NCBI GenBank assembly: GCA_902536385.1
Contig: CACAWY010000001.1
Location: 88,458 to 152,457, forward strand
DNA: 64,000 bases
Direction: 5' to 3'
Source of the DNA: an uncultured Pelagibacteraceae bacterium
GTDB taxonomy: Bacteria > Pseudomonadota > Alphaproteobacteria > Pelagibacterales > Pelagibacteraceae
In this document: positions 31,534 through 41,481 of the stretch, piece by piece
Layout: the number at the start of each line of letters is the position of its first letter
Numbering within the stretch: the stretch's first letter is position 1
Notes under the pieces: generated by a model
Told to the model about the DNA's origin: nothing
Databases searched by the model: none
What the model saw: only the letters and a program-made list of their open reading frames with translations
Made by a program: the position numbers and the translations under genes

Positions 31534-32267
31534 TGTTACAATTACAAAATTTAAAAGCTTCAGTGAATGATAAGTCAATTTTAAATGGACTAAACCTCGA
31601 GATAAAACCTGGAGAAGTTCATGCAATTATGGGTCCTAACGGATCTGGAAAAAGCACCTTAGCAAATATTTTATCAGGTAAAAATGGTTATGAAGTAAGT
31701 GGAAATTTAAAATACGAGGGTAAAAACTTGCAAGATATTCCTATCGAGGAGCGAGCACAGAAAGGTATATTCTTAGCGTTTCAATATCCTTTAGAAATTC
31801 CAGGAGTGAATACAACAAATTTTCTTAAAACTTCACTAAATTCAATTAGGAAGGCTAAAGGTGAAAAAGAATTAGATACTTTAACTCTTTTAAAACTAAT
31901 TAAAGAAAAAGCTTCTGAACTTAACATTGATGAAAAATTTTTATCAAGACAATTAAATGTTGGTTTCTCAGGTGGCGAGAAAAAAAAGAATGAAATTCTT
32001 CAAATGAAACTCTTAGAGCCAAAATTAGCTATATTGGATGAGACAGACTCAGGCTTAGATATTGATGCTTTAAGAATTGTTGCTGATGGAGTTAACTCCC
32101 ACAAAAACAATAAAAATGCATTTTTAATCATTACTCACTATCAAAGATTACTTGATTATATAAAACCTGATTTCATTCATGTTTTATCAAATGGAAAAAT
32201 AATTAAAACCGGCTCTTCTGATTTAGGTCAAGAATTAGAGAAAACTGGTTATGTTAATTTAAAATAA
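31533..32267 (+). CDS. sufC: Fe-S cluster assembly ATPase SufC
   Basis: MGPNGSGKSTLANILSG, NVGFSGGEKKKNEILQM, LAILDETDSGLDIDAL. Confidence 0.97.
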   Translation: MLQLQNLKASVNDKSILNGLNLEIKPGEVHAIMGPNGSGKSTLANILSGKNGYEVSGNLKYEGKNLQDIPIEERAQKGIFLAFQYPLEIPGVNTTNFLKTSLNSIRKAKGEKELDTLTLLKLIKEKASELNIDEKFLSRQLNVGFSGGEKKKNEILQMKLLEPKLAILDETDSGLDIDALRIVADGVNSHKNNKNAFLIITHYQRLLDYIKPDFIHVLSNGKIIKTGSSDLGQELEKTGYVNLK

Positions 32268-33508
32268 TGGAACAGTTGTTTAATATAGATTTTAAAAAAA
32301 TATCTTCTTCTTCAGAAAAAGAGGCATTAAAAAGAAAAAAAAATTTTGAATTATTTTTAAAAACTGGTCTACCAAATAAAAAGGATGAAAGTTGGAAATT
32401 TAGTGATCTTAATTTTATAATAAACAAAAATTTTAATCAAATCACAAATAATGATGACTTTAAATTTGATAAAAAAATTGAATTTGTTAATGACTTCGAT
32501 CACAATCATATTATTCTTATTAACGGAGTTTTAAAATCTTGTGACATAAAATTTGAAGAAAAAGGAAAAGTTACAATTGAGAGTCTTAATTCACTTGAGA
32601 GCTTTAGCAATCAGTCAAGCAACAACCTTCACAATCTTAATCAAGCCCTATCTCTAGGAGGTTTTAACCTGGAAATACAAAAAGATTATAAATGTAAAAA
32701 ACCAGTTATAATTTACAATTATTTTACATCAAATTTAGACAATAAAATTATAAATAACTCAAATCAGATTAAGCTTAATCAAAACTCTGGGTTAATCTTA
32801 ATAGAATATAACATCAGTGAAAAATGCAAATTTTTGAAGAACACTTTTGAAAAAATAAATCTTAGTGAAGGCTCTGAGCTTAAAACTTTTATTATTCAAA
32901 AAACAAATAGTAATGGTTTTTTTTATAAAAATATATCAGGTACACAAGATTATAACTCCAGTTATCAAAACTTTTTATTTAGCTCAGGTTTAAAATTTAA
33001 TAAAATAGATATTGATTTAGATTTAGAAAAAGAGAATGCTAGCTGTTATATCTTAGCTGGATTGATTTTGGGCAGAGAAGAACATCAGGAAATTAATACT
33101 AGAATAAACCATATGGCACCCAATTGTAAAAGTTATCAAAAAATTAAAAATGTTTTAGAAAGTGACAGCAAAGGAGTTTATCAGGGAAAAATTTTTGTAA
33201 AAGATATTGCTCAAAAAACTGATGCATATCAACTTAGCAAAGCTCTCATTTTAGACGATAAAGCTGAATTCAATGCCAAACCAGAGTTAGAAATTTATGC
33301 CGACGACGTTAAGTGCTCACATGGATCAACTTCAGGAAGCATTGATGAAGATGCGATTCATTATTTAATGACCAGGGGCATCGAATTACCAATGGCAAGA
33401 AAATTATTAATAAACGGTTTTATCAATGAAATTTTTGAAAATATACCTGAAGAGAAATTAAAAACATTTCTCGAAAAAAATATAAAGGAGCAGGTTAATG
33501 GAATTTAG
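32267..33508 (+). CDS. sufD: Fe-S cluster assembly protein SufD
   Basis: KAEFNAKPELEIYADDVKCSHGSTSGSIDEDAIHYLMTRGI; suf operon position. Confidence 0.95.
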   Translation: MEQLFNIDFKKISSSSEKEALKRKKNFELFLKTGLPNKKDESWKFSDLNFIINKNFNQITNNDDFKFDKKIEFVNDFDHNHIILINGVLKSCDIKFEEKGKVTIESLNSLESFSNQSSNNLHNLNQALSLGGFNLEIQKDYKCKKPVIIYNYFTSNLDNKIINNSNQIKLNQNSGLILIEYNISEKCKFLKNTFEKINLSEGSELKTFIIQKTNSNGFFYKNISGTQDYNSSYQNFLFSSGLKFNKIDIDLDLEKENASCYILAGLILGREEHQEINTRINHMAPNCKSYQKIKNVLESDSKGVYQGKIFVKDIAQKTDAYQLSKALILDDKAEFNAKPELEIYADDVKCSHGSTSGSIDEDAIHYLMTRGIELPMARKLLINGFINEIFENIPEEKLKTFLEKNIKEQVNGI

Positions 33509-34715
33509 TAATATAAAATCAAAATTTCCAATTTTTAAACAAAAAATAAAAGGGAAACCTTTAATATATTTGGATAGTGCTAATTCCTCACAAAAACCTA
33601 AAGTGGTAATTGACGAGATATCAAGATTTTATGAAAATGAATTTTCAAATGTTGGGAGAAGCGTTCATACTTTGGCAGTTAAAGCAACGAACAAATTTGA
33701 GGAGACAAGAGATGTAATAAAATTTTATATTAACGCTAAATATAGAGAGGAAATAATTTTTACAAAAGGTGCAACAGAAGCAATTAATTTAGTAGCAAAT
33801 ACATACGGTGAAAAATTTATAAAACCCGGTGACGAAATTATTGTTACTGAACTAGAACATCACTCAAATTATGTTCCTTGGCACTATTTGAGAAAAAAAA
33901 AGGGTGCAGTGATAAAATTTGCCTCAGTAAATGATAATGGAGAGATAGATGTTAATGAGTTTAAAAAACATATTACTGAAAAAACTAAAATGATTGCTTT
34001 TACACATATTTCAAACGTTACAGGCACAATCATGCCAGCAAAAAAAATTGTTGATTTAGCAAAATCAAAAAATATCCCAGTGCTGATTGATGGAACACAA
34101 GGTGCTCCTCATTCTGTTCTAGATGTGCAGGATTTAGAGTGTGATTTTTATGCAATTTCTTGTCATAAAATGTACGGTCCAAATGGACTTGGTATTCTTT
34201 ATGCTAAAAAAAAATGGGTTGATGAATTACCACCTTACCAAGGAGGAGGGGGAATGATAAGTGAAGTAAAAAAAGATAATATAACATATGCAGACTCACC
34301 AACAAAATTTGAGGCTGGGACGATGCAAACAGCCGAAGTCGTGGCTTTTGCAAAATCCATCAAGTTTATTCAGGATTTAGGTATTAAAAATATTGAAAAA
34401 CATGAAAGCCAAATTCTTGAGTACGGTCTGGAAAAATTAAGAAAAGATAATTCTATAAATATTATAGGTAATCCAAAAAATAGAGCATCAATTATATCAT
34501 TTACAATCAAAGGAATTCACCCACATGATATTGCAACAATTTTAGATGATGATGGAGTAGCAATAAGAGCGGGCCATCATTGTTGTCAAATTTTACACGA
34601 TAAACTTGGTATTCCAGCTTCAGCTAGAGCATCTATTGGAGTTTATAACAGTAAAGAAGATATTGATGTTTTAAGTGAATCAATTAATAAATGTAAGAAA
34701 GTATTTCAGATTTAA
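33498..34715 (+). CDS. sufS: cysteine desulfurase SufS
   Basis: YLDSANSSQKP, TKGATEAINLVA, ELEHHSNYVPW, SCHKMYGPNGLGILYAKK, RAGHHCCQ. Confidence 0.97.
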   Translation: MEFSNIKSKFPIFKQKIKGKPLIYLDSANSSQKPKVVIDEISRFYENEFSNVGRSVHTLAVKATNKFEETRDVIKFYINAKYREEIIFTKGATEAINLVANTYGEKFIKPGDEIIVTELEHHSNYVPWHYLRKKKGAVIKFASVNDNGEIDVNEFKKHITEKTKMIAFTHISNVTGTIMPAKKIVDLAKSKNIPVLIDGTQGAPHSVLDVQDLECDFYAISCHKMYGPNGLGILYAKKKWVDELPPYQGGGGMISEVKKDNITYADSPTKFEAGTMQTAEVVAFAKSIKFIQDLGIKNIEKHESQILEYGLEKLRKDNSINIIGNPKNRASIISFTIKGIHPHDIATILDDDGVAIRAGHHCCQILHDKLGIPASARASIGVYNSKEDIDVLSESINKCKKVFQI

Positions 34716-35159
34716 ATGGAGCTAAAAGAATTATATCAAGAAATAATATTAGACCACGCAAAGAATCCTAGGAACAAAGGGAAATGCGAAGGATATAATC
34801 ATGATGCGAAAGCCCACAATCCACTCTGTGGAGATAAAGTACACATTTATTTAAAACTAGATAAAGATAAGAATATTTCTGGTTTAAGTTTTGAAGGTGA
34901 AGGATGCGCAATTTCTTTAGCATCAGCATCAATTCTTACAGATACTTTAAAAGGTAGGGATTTACAATTCTCAAAGAAAGTGTCTGATGACTTTTTGAAT
35001 ATGTTAAAAAACAAATCAAAAATTACATTAAACAGCTTATCAGAAGATCAAATTACAACTATTTCCTCATTATCAGGAGTACAAGAATTTCCAATGCGAA
35101 TAAAATGTGCGACTATGGCTTGGCATACACTTTTGTCGGCTTTAGAAAAAAAGTCTTAA
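34716..35159 (+). CDS. sufU: SUF-type NifU-like protein SufU
   Basis: NPLCGD, GEGCAISLASASILTD, RIKCATMAWHTL cysteine motifs with SufU-type spacing. Confidence 0.92.
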   Translation: MELKELYQEIILDHAKNPRNKGKCEGYNHDAKAHNPLCGDKVHIYLKLDKDKNISGLSFEGEGCAISLASASILTDTLKGRDLQFSKKVSDDFLNMLKNKSKITLNSLSEDQITTISSLSGVQEFPMRIKCATMAWHTLLSALEKKS

Positions 35160-35160
35160 A

Positions 35161-35463
35161 ATGAGTGACACTAAAGAAAAAATTATTAATGAAATAAAGA
35201 AAATTTACGATCCTGAAATTCCAGTAAATATTTATGAACTGGGTCTGATTTATAAAATAGAAGTTGATGATAATAATAAAGTGCTCATAGAAATGACTTT
35301 AACTTCACCAAATTGTCCTGTCGCTGAAAGTTTGCCAAATTCTGTGAAAGATAATATATTAAAGATTGATGGAATAAAGGATGTAGATTTAAAATTAGTT
35401 TGGGATCCTCCTTGGACAAAAGATAAAATGTCAGAAGCGGCAAAATTAGAATTAAATTTATGA
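35161..35463 (+). CDS. sufT: SufT-like protein (DUF59 / MIP18 family)
   Basis: YDPEIPVNIYELGLIYKIEV, LTSPNCPVAESLP, LVWDPPWTKDKMSEAAKLEL. Confidence 0.92.
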   Translation: MSDTKEKIINEIKKIYDPEIPVNIYELGLIYKIEVDDNNKVLIEMTLTSPNCPVAESLPNSVKDNILKIDGIKDVDLKLVWDPPWTKDKMSEAAKLELNL

Positions 35464-35798
35464 GTGAAAAGGTAATTAGATTAAGCGATAACGCAGCAGA
35501 GAGAATTAAACAGATTATGTCTAAGGCAGAAAGCTCTGCAATAGGTGTTAGAGTAGGAGTTAAATCTGGAGGCTGTGCAGGCATGTCTTACATAATGGAG
35601 TATGCAAAAGAAATTAAACCTAATGAGGAGGTAATCGAGGAAAAAGGTGTTAAGGTTCTTATAGATCCAAAGGCAATTATGTATTTACTGGGTACAGAAA
35701 TGGACTACAAAAAAGAAAAATTTTCTTCTCAATTTGTATTTAAAAATCCTAACGAAACTGAACGTTGCGGATGCGGAGAATCCTTTAAAATAGCTTAA
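35460..35798 (+). CDS. sufA: A-type Fe-S carrier (SufA/ErpA family)
   Basis: GVRVGVKSGGCAGMSYIMEYA and CGCGESF. Confidence 0.92.
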   Translation: MSEKVIRLSDNAAERIKQIMSKAESSAIGVRVGVKSGGCAGMSYIMEYAKEIKPNEEVIEEKGVKVLIDPKAIMYLLGTEMDYKKEKFSSQFVFKNPNETERCGCGESFKIA

Positions 35799-35830
35799 AA
35801 TTTGTAAAAAAAAAAAGGTTGTTTTCCTAA

Positions 35831-35851
35831 AATTAAATTATTAATTTAATT
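35831..35851. repeat. perfect AT-only hairpin between suf operon and glsA
   Basis: AATTAAATT-ATT-AATTTAATT (9-bp arms, 3-nt loop) followed by AGTTTTT; ends 7 nt before the glsA ATG. Confidence 0.5.
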
Positions 35852-35858
35852 AGTTTTT

Positions 35859-37874
35859 ATGAAAACTGTATCTTATACAAACAAAAAATCTCTTCTAGAT
35901 AAACTAAAAGCTAAGTCAAAAAGAGAAGCCAATATATTTTTTTCTCTTTGCGAGAAAGACAGTGAAATAATCTCTACAAGAAGATTTAAAGATGTTTTGT
36001 TAAATTCAGGCTTAAAAGCTAAAGACAAAAGATTATATAATCTTTTTCAAAATTTAGATGCCCATGGTGATAGAATTGTATTTGAAGATTTTATAAATAT
36101 TATTCGAAGTTCGGAGTTGATTGTTGAAAAGGCACTTAGAGGTGAACTATCAATACCAGACTTTAGTTATTTTGCAAAAAATTTAGATAACATGTTTGAT
36201 GAGGTTAAAAAAATTAAATCAGGGGAATTGGCCTCTTATATCCCACCACTAGCTAATGTTGATCCAGACCAATTCGGTGTTGCTATTGTTACAACAGATG
36301 GTCAAATATATCAAAGAGGCGATAGTGAAGTTGATTTTTCAATTCAATCTATGTGTAAACCTTTTAATTACTGCTTTGCAATGGAAAAATTAGGACTAGA
36401 AAAAGTTCATCAACATGTTGGTCAAGAACCTTCAGGAAGACAATTTGATGATCTTACTTTATTAGCTAAAACTGCTGTCGGTCAACTTAATCGAATACCT
36501 TTTAATCCGATGGTCAATGCTGGCGCTATAATGACAGCAGGTCTAATAAGTCCAGAGGACTCTCACAGTCAAAGACTGAGATATATAAGACAACAATTTG
36601 GAAGATTAATAGGGTGGTCTCCAAAAGGTGAATTTAGTACTGAGTTACCTAGATTTAATAAAGATATGGCACGACAGGAAAATTTTACGGGATACAATAA
36701 TATTGCTATGGGTTATCTTTTGATGGCTACAGGTAATTTACCTCACACTAAAACTAAATTACATAACGACATTCATCCCGATCAAGATGAATTTGATTTT
36801 TATTCTGAACCTGCAGTCACAGAAGCTCTTAAGCTTTATTTTAGCATATGTTCATTAGAGATGACCTCAGTAAATTTTGCAACAGCTGCTGCTACACTTG
36901 CAAACAGTGGTGTTTGTCCTATTTCTCAAGATCGTGTGTTAAGCCAGAAAACAGTGAGAAACTGTTTACCTGTTTTACAAACCAGTGGAATGTATAATGC
37001 CAGTGGCACATTCTTTCAACAAGTGGGATTACCAGCAAAAAGTGGAGTAGGAGGAGGAGTTATATTGATAGTTCCAAGATTAATGGGAATATGTATTTTC
37101 TCTCCTCGTTTAGATAAACAAGGCAATAGTGTGAGAGGAATTGAAATGGCAAAAAAAATTACTTCAAAATATTTAGTTCATACTTTTGATGGCACAATGA
37201 CAGATACAGACCGTCTTGACCCAAAAATACCAATTTCAAAGTGGCGCGCTAATAGTTGTGGAGAAGCTATTTGGGCAGCAAGTAATGGCAATATTAGAAC
37301 ATTGGAACGACTGGTGAGTGAACAAAGAGATCTTCAAATTGGGGATTATGATATGAGAACACCTTTACATTTAGCATCAGCAGAAGGTCAGCTTGAAGCA
37401 GTTAAATTTTTACTTAAACAAGGTGTTAAACCAATCCCTGATCGTTGGGGAGGTTATGGTTATTTTGATGCAAAAAATAATAACCATAAAGATATCGTAA
37501 AAGAATACGAAAAACTTGATATTAATTATACTCAAGCATCACATCTAGTAGAAGACCCAAATGGAAAGACAGATAAAATGGCAATTTATGATGATGAATT
37601 GGCAGTAATTGAATTACTATTTGCTGCTTTTGAAAATAACGTTGAAGGTATTCGAACCTTAATTGCAAAAGGAGTACCTGTACATGCAGGAGACTATGAT
37701 TCTAGAACAGCTTTACATCTTGCAGCTGCTGAAGGTTGTTTGGAAGTAGTTGAGTACTTAGTCACGCATGGACACCCATTATTCGTTCGTGATAGATGGG
37801 GAGCAACACCTTTAGATGAGGCTAAAAGAGAGAAAAGAAAATCTGTATATAATTATCTTAAAGAATTTAGATAA
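35859..37874 (+). CDS. glsA: glutaminase with N-terminal EF-hand-like region and C-terminal ankyrin repeats (animal GLS-like architecture)
   Basis: Glutaminase core (FSIQSMCKPFNYCFAME, EPSGRQF, NPMVNAGAIM, SGVGGGVILIVP); N-term LFQNLDAHGDRIVFEDFINII; C-term ankyrin motifs DMRTPLHLASAEGQLEAVKFLLKQG and DSRTALHLAAAEGCLEVVEYLVTHG. Confidence 0.9.
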   Translation: MKTVSYTNKKSLLDKLKAKSKREANIFFSLCEKDSEIISTRRFKDVLLNSGLKAKDKRLYNLFQNLDAHGDRIVFEDFINIIRSSELIVEKALRGELSIPDFSYFAKNLDNMFDEVKKIKSGELASYIPPLANVDPDQFGVAIVTTDGQIYQRGDSEVDFSIQSMCKPFNYCFAMEKLGLEKVHQHVGQEPSGRQFDDLTLLAKTAVGQLNRIPFNPMVNAGAIMTAGLISPEDSHSQRLRYIRQQFGRLIGWSPKGEFSTELPRFNKDMARQENFTGYNNIAMGYLLMATGNLPHTKTKLHNDIHPDQDEFDFYSEPAVTEALKLYFSICSLEMTSVNFATAAATLANSGVCPISQDRVLSQKTVRNCLPVLQTSGMYNASGTFFQQVGLPAKSGVGGGVILIVPRLMGICIFSPRLDKQGNSVRGIEMAKKITSKYLVHTFDGTMTDTDRLDPKIPISKWRANSCGEAIWAASNGNIRTLERLVSEQRDLQIGDYDMRTPLHLASAEGQLEAVKFLLKQGVKPIPDRWGGYGYFDAKNNNHKDIVKEYEKLDINYTQASHLVEDPNGKTDKMAIYDDELAVIELLFAAFENNVEGIRTLIAKGVPVHAGDYDSRTALHLAAAEGCLEVVEYLVTHGHPLFVRDRWGATPLDEAKREKRKSVYNYLKEFR

Positions 37875-37877
37875 AAA

Positions 37878-39284
37878 TTAACAACTATAGTACATCTCAA
37901 ACTCTATAGGGTGTGGAGTATCTTGAAAGTTGTTTACTTCTTCCATTTTTAAGCTTATGTAGGCGTCTATTTGATCATCAGTAAACACTCCACCCTCAGT
38001 TAAAAATTTTCTATCTTCATCTAATGCAACACAAGCTTGACGTAAAGACGAACATACAGTTGGAATTCCTTTGAGTTCTTCTGGACCTAAAGCATATAAG
38101 TCTTGATCCATTGGCTTACCAGGTTTAATTTTATTTTTTATGCCGTCTATCCCAGCCATAAGCATAGATGCAAAAGTTAAATAAGGATTTCCAGATGCAT
38201 CACCAAATCTCACCTCCACCCTTTTACCTTTTTTACTATCACTAAATGGTATCCTACAACTTGCTGATCTATTTCTTGATGAATACGCTAATAGCACAGG
38301 AGCCTCAAAACCAGGTATTAGTCGTTTATAACTATTTGTTGAAGCATTTGAAAAAGCATTAAGCGCTCTAGCATGTTTTATGATTCCACCGATATAGTAT
38401 AAACACTCGTCGGATAATCCAGCGTATTTGTCTCCAGCAAATAAAGGCTTTTCACCATTAAAAATTGATTGATGAACGTGCATTCCTGAACCATTATCAT
38501 TCTTTACTGGTTTTGGCATAAATGTAGCTGTTTTACCAAACGAGTGCGCTACATTATGAACTGCGTATTTATAAATTTGCATAGCATCACCTTGATTAAC
38601 CAAAGTATTAAATAATGTACCAAGTTCATGTTGGCTGGGTGCAACTTCATGGTGATGTTTTTCAACTTTCACACCCATATCTCTCATTGCTTTTAAACAT
38701 TCAGATCTTAAATCTTGTGCGCTATCTACTGGTGGAACAGGGAAGTATCCTCCTTTGACTTTTGGTCTATGTCCCATATTTCCATTCTCGTATTTTTTTC
38801 CAGTATTATAAGGACCTTCAGCACTATCGACTTCATAACTTACTTTATTCATTTGGTTAGAAAATCTTACATCATCAAAAACAAAAAATTCTGGTTCAGG
38901 TCCAAAATAAGCCTTATCTCCGATCTTAGTTTTTTTCAGGTATGCCTCTGCTTTTTTTGCTGTTGAGCGTGGATCTCTCTCATAAAATGTTTTAGAGATT
39001 GGATCCATTACATCACAAAAAAGAGATAGTGTAGTATGTGTAAAAAATGGATCAATAAAACTGCTTGTTAGATCAGGTTTTAAAATCATATCTGACTCAT
39101 TAATTGCTTTCCAACCAGCTATAGAAGAACCGTCAAAGAAAATTCCATCGTTAAGCATATCTTCGTTTACAGTAATTAAGTCTTGAGTTACGTGCTGTAA
39201 CTTACCTCTTGGATCGGTAAATCTTAAATCTACGTATTCAACTTGTTTATCTTTGATAAGCTTTAATATGTCTTTAGCACTCAT
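37878..39284 (-). CDS. glnA: glutamine synthetase type I
   Basis: [67 protein letters not shown] (adenylylation-type Tyr). ORF track start 39353; internal Met 39284 fits GSI. Confidence 0.96.
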   Translation of the reverse strand: MSAKDILKLIKDKQVEYVDLRFTDPRGKLQHVTQDLITVNEDMLNDGIFFDGSSIAGWKAINESDMILKPDLTSSFIDPFFTHTTLSLFCDVMDPISKTFYERDPRSTAKKAEAYLKKTKIGDKAYFGPEPEFFVFDDVRFSNQMNKVSYEVDSAEGPYNTGKKYENGNMGHRPKVKGGYFPVPPVDSAQDLRSECLKAMRDMGVKVEKHHHEVAPSQHELGTLFNTLVNQGDAMQIYKYAVHNVAHSFGKTATFMPKPVKNDNGSGMHVHQSIFNGEKPLFAGDKYAGLSDECLYYIGGIIKHARALNAFSNASTNSYKRLIPGFEAPVLLAYSSRNRSASCRIPFSDSKKGKRVEVRFGDASGNPYLTFASMLMAGIDGIKNKIKPGKPMDQDLYALGPEELKGIPTVCSSLRQACVALDEDRKFLTEGGVFTDDQIDAYISLKMEEVNNFQDTPHPIEFEMYYSC

Positions 39285-39407
39285 TTGGATAACCTCTATT
39301 GTTAGCAATTTAATTATTCGAAACATATATAATGAAATTTTTTGTAAGAACAATTAAAAACTGATATTAGGTATGCAAATTTTACATAAATACAATCAAT
39401 AATTGAA

Positions 39408-40295
39408 ATGAGAGAAGCAAATACATTTGATTTATCATTATTAATCTTATTAGCAATAATCTGGGGTTCTTCTTTTTTCAACATCAAGATAGCTACTTAC
39501 TCATATGACCCAATTACTTTAGCTTTGGTCAGAGTTATCTTTGCTAGCGTTCCATTGTTAATCTTGTGTAAAATTAAAAAGATTAAAGTGGAGGCTTTTG
39601 ATAAAAATTGGCAGTGGTTTGCTCTAATAGGCTTATGTAACATTGCTATACCATTTGTTTTAATTGCAATTGGAACTGCAAAGATTAATAGCTATCTTGC
39701 GGCGATATTAATGAGTACGACTCCTCTAAGCGGATCAATACTTGCACATTTTTTTACGAAAGATGAAAAACTATCTTTTTTAAAATCATTAGGTGTTTTA
39801 ATTGGTTTCAGCGGAATTATATTACTATTTTTTGACCAAGTTATAATAAATAGCCAAAATTATATTTATGCTTTGATTACTATTCTAGGATCAACATTTT
39901 ACTGTATTGGAGGTCTTTTAACTTTAAAACTCAAAAATAAAAAAAATGAAAATGTTACAACGTCTACAACTTTATGGTCAGTAATTTTTCTTCTTCCTTT
40001 TTCATTGATTATTGAAACACCATGGGAGTCTTCTCCTTCTTTAGCCTCGACTCTCTCGTTATTATATTTAGGTGTAATCGCTACTGGATTTGCTTGGTTA
40101 ATTAGATTTAGAATTTTGACCGTAAATGGCCTAGTTTTTCAAACTCAGGTAGCATACTTAATTCCTATTTTCGGAATAATTTTTGGATATTTTTTGATGG
40201 ACGAAATAATTACTTGGAGAGTATTAGTATCATTAGTTATAATCCTTTTAGGAATTTATATATTTAAAAAAAATAATAAGGGAGTAAATAATTAA
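39408..40295 (+). CDS. EamA/DMT-family transporter
   Basis: Ten-TM drug/metabolite transporter pattern (LLAIIWGSSFFNIKIA...GVLIGFSGIILL). Confidence 0.85.
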   Translation: MREANTFDLSLLILLAIIWGSSFFNIKIATYSYDPITLALVRVIFASVPLLILCKIKKIKVEAFDKNWQWFALIGLCNIAIPFVLIAIGTAKINSYLAAILMSTTPLSGSILAHFFTKDEKLSFLKSLGVLIGFSGIILLFFDQVIINSQNYIYALITILGSTFYCIGGLLTLKLKNKKNENVTTSTTLWSVIFLLPFSLIIETPWESSPSLASTLSLLYLGVIATGFAWLIRFRILTVNGLVFQTQVAYLIPIFGIIFGYFLMDEIITWRVLVSLVIILLGIYIFKKNNKGVNN

Positions 40296-41356
40296 TGGGA
40301 AACGAGTCGATCGAGGCCAGTTTTTTATCAATTTTTGCTTTAATAAGTTTTTTTATATTTTTAATAATAAGCAAATATTCTCACTTGATTAAAGATGGAA
40401 TTTTGCTTGATAATGATTTTATTAAACCACAAGCATTTCACGAATTACCTGTAACCCGTAGCGGTGGAATAGCTGCAATAATTTCACTAAGTTTTTTTTT
40501 CGCAATATACTATTTGCTTTATTCTAAAATTTTATACGATTATCTTTTAATAAGCTATACGATGTTTTTTATTGGTTTTGCAGATGATATAAGAATAAAT
40601 ATTAAGCCAATTAAAAGATTAATAATGATGATTCTTTCACTCTTTATTATCATCTATTTTTTGCCGATCAAAATTTCTAATATAGATATTCCTTTTCTTG
40701 TTTCTTTTTTAAATAATAAACTTTTTTCATCACTTTTTATTTTACTTTGTTTTTTATTTGTTATTAATGGTTCAAATTTAATTGATGGTTTTAACGGCCT
40801 GTTATCAATCAATCTGATTATAATTAATCTAATATTAACCTATATAAATTTAAATAGCTCAAATTTAGAATTCTCAATATTTTTAATTTCTCAAATAATA
40901 ATACTTTTATCCTTTCTATTATTTAATTTTCCAAATTCAAAAATTTTTTTAGGAGACGGCGGCGCTTACCTAATGGGCTCCTTGGTAGGATTAAATACTA
41001 TAATAACGAACAATTTAAACCCAGATATTTCCTCATTCTTTTTTTGCACTTTATTATTTTATCTTTTTTTTGAAGTTTTTTTTTCGTTTTTTAGAAAAAT
41101 ATTTCAAAAAAAATCTCCTATACATCCTGATGACAAGCATTTGCATATGTTAAGTTATTATAGAATATCTTCAATTTATGGAAAAAATAAAGGAAACTAT
41201 CTCAACTCTATTTTTATTAATACAATTTATTTTATCCTTATAATTCCAGGTTTTCATTTAATGAAAGATCCTGTTTTGAGCAGATATTGGTTTTTAAGTT
41301 TATTATTAATTTACATTTTCATTTATGTAAGACTTTATCGTTTAACAAAAAATTAA
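40295..41356 (+). CDS. MraY/WecA-family undecaprenyl-phosphate glycosylphosphotransferase
   Basis: FADDIRINIKPIKRL, NGSNLIDGFNGL, KIFLGDGGAYLMGSL, HPDDKHLHML. Confidence 0.88.
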   Translation: MGNESIEASFLSIFALISFFIFLIISKYSHLIKDGILLDNDFIKPQAFHELPVTRSGGIAAIISLSFFFAIYYLLYSKILYDYLLISYTMFFIGFADDIRINIKPIKRLIMMILSLFIIIYFLPIKISNIDIPFLVSFLNNKLFSSLFILLCFLFVINGSNLIDGFNGLLSINLIIINLILTYINLNSSNLEFSIFLISQIIILLSFLLFNFPNSKIFLGDGGAYLMGSLVGLNTIITNNLNPDISSFFFCTLLFYLFFEVFFSFFRKIFQKKSPIHPDDKHLHMLSYYRISSIYGKNKGNYLNSIFINTIYFILIIPGFHLMKDPVLSRYWFLSLLLIYIFIYVRLYRLTKN

Positions 41357-41389
41357 ATTGTTATATAAGCAACAATTAGAAAAGAAAAG

Positions 41390-41474
41390 GGGCAAGTGGC
41401 GGAATTGGTATACGCGCTGGTCTTAGAAACCAGTGCCGCAAGGCTTAAGAGTTCGAGTCTCTTCTTGCCCACCA
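41390..41474 (+). tRNA. tRNA-Leu(UAG), CCA encoded
   Basis: Acceptor GGGCAAG/CTTGCCC, anticodon stem CTGGT-CTTAGAA-ACCAG (anticodon TAG), variable arm, T-loop GTTCGAGTC, ACCA end. Confidence 0.96.
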
Positions 41475-41481
41475 TTAACTT

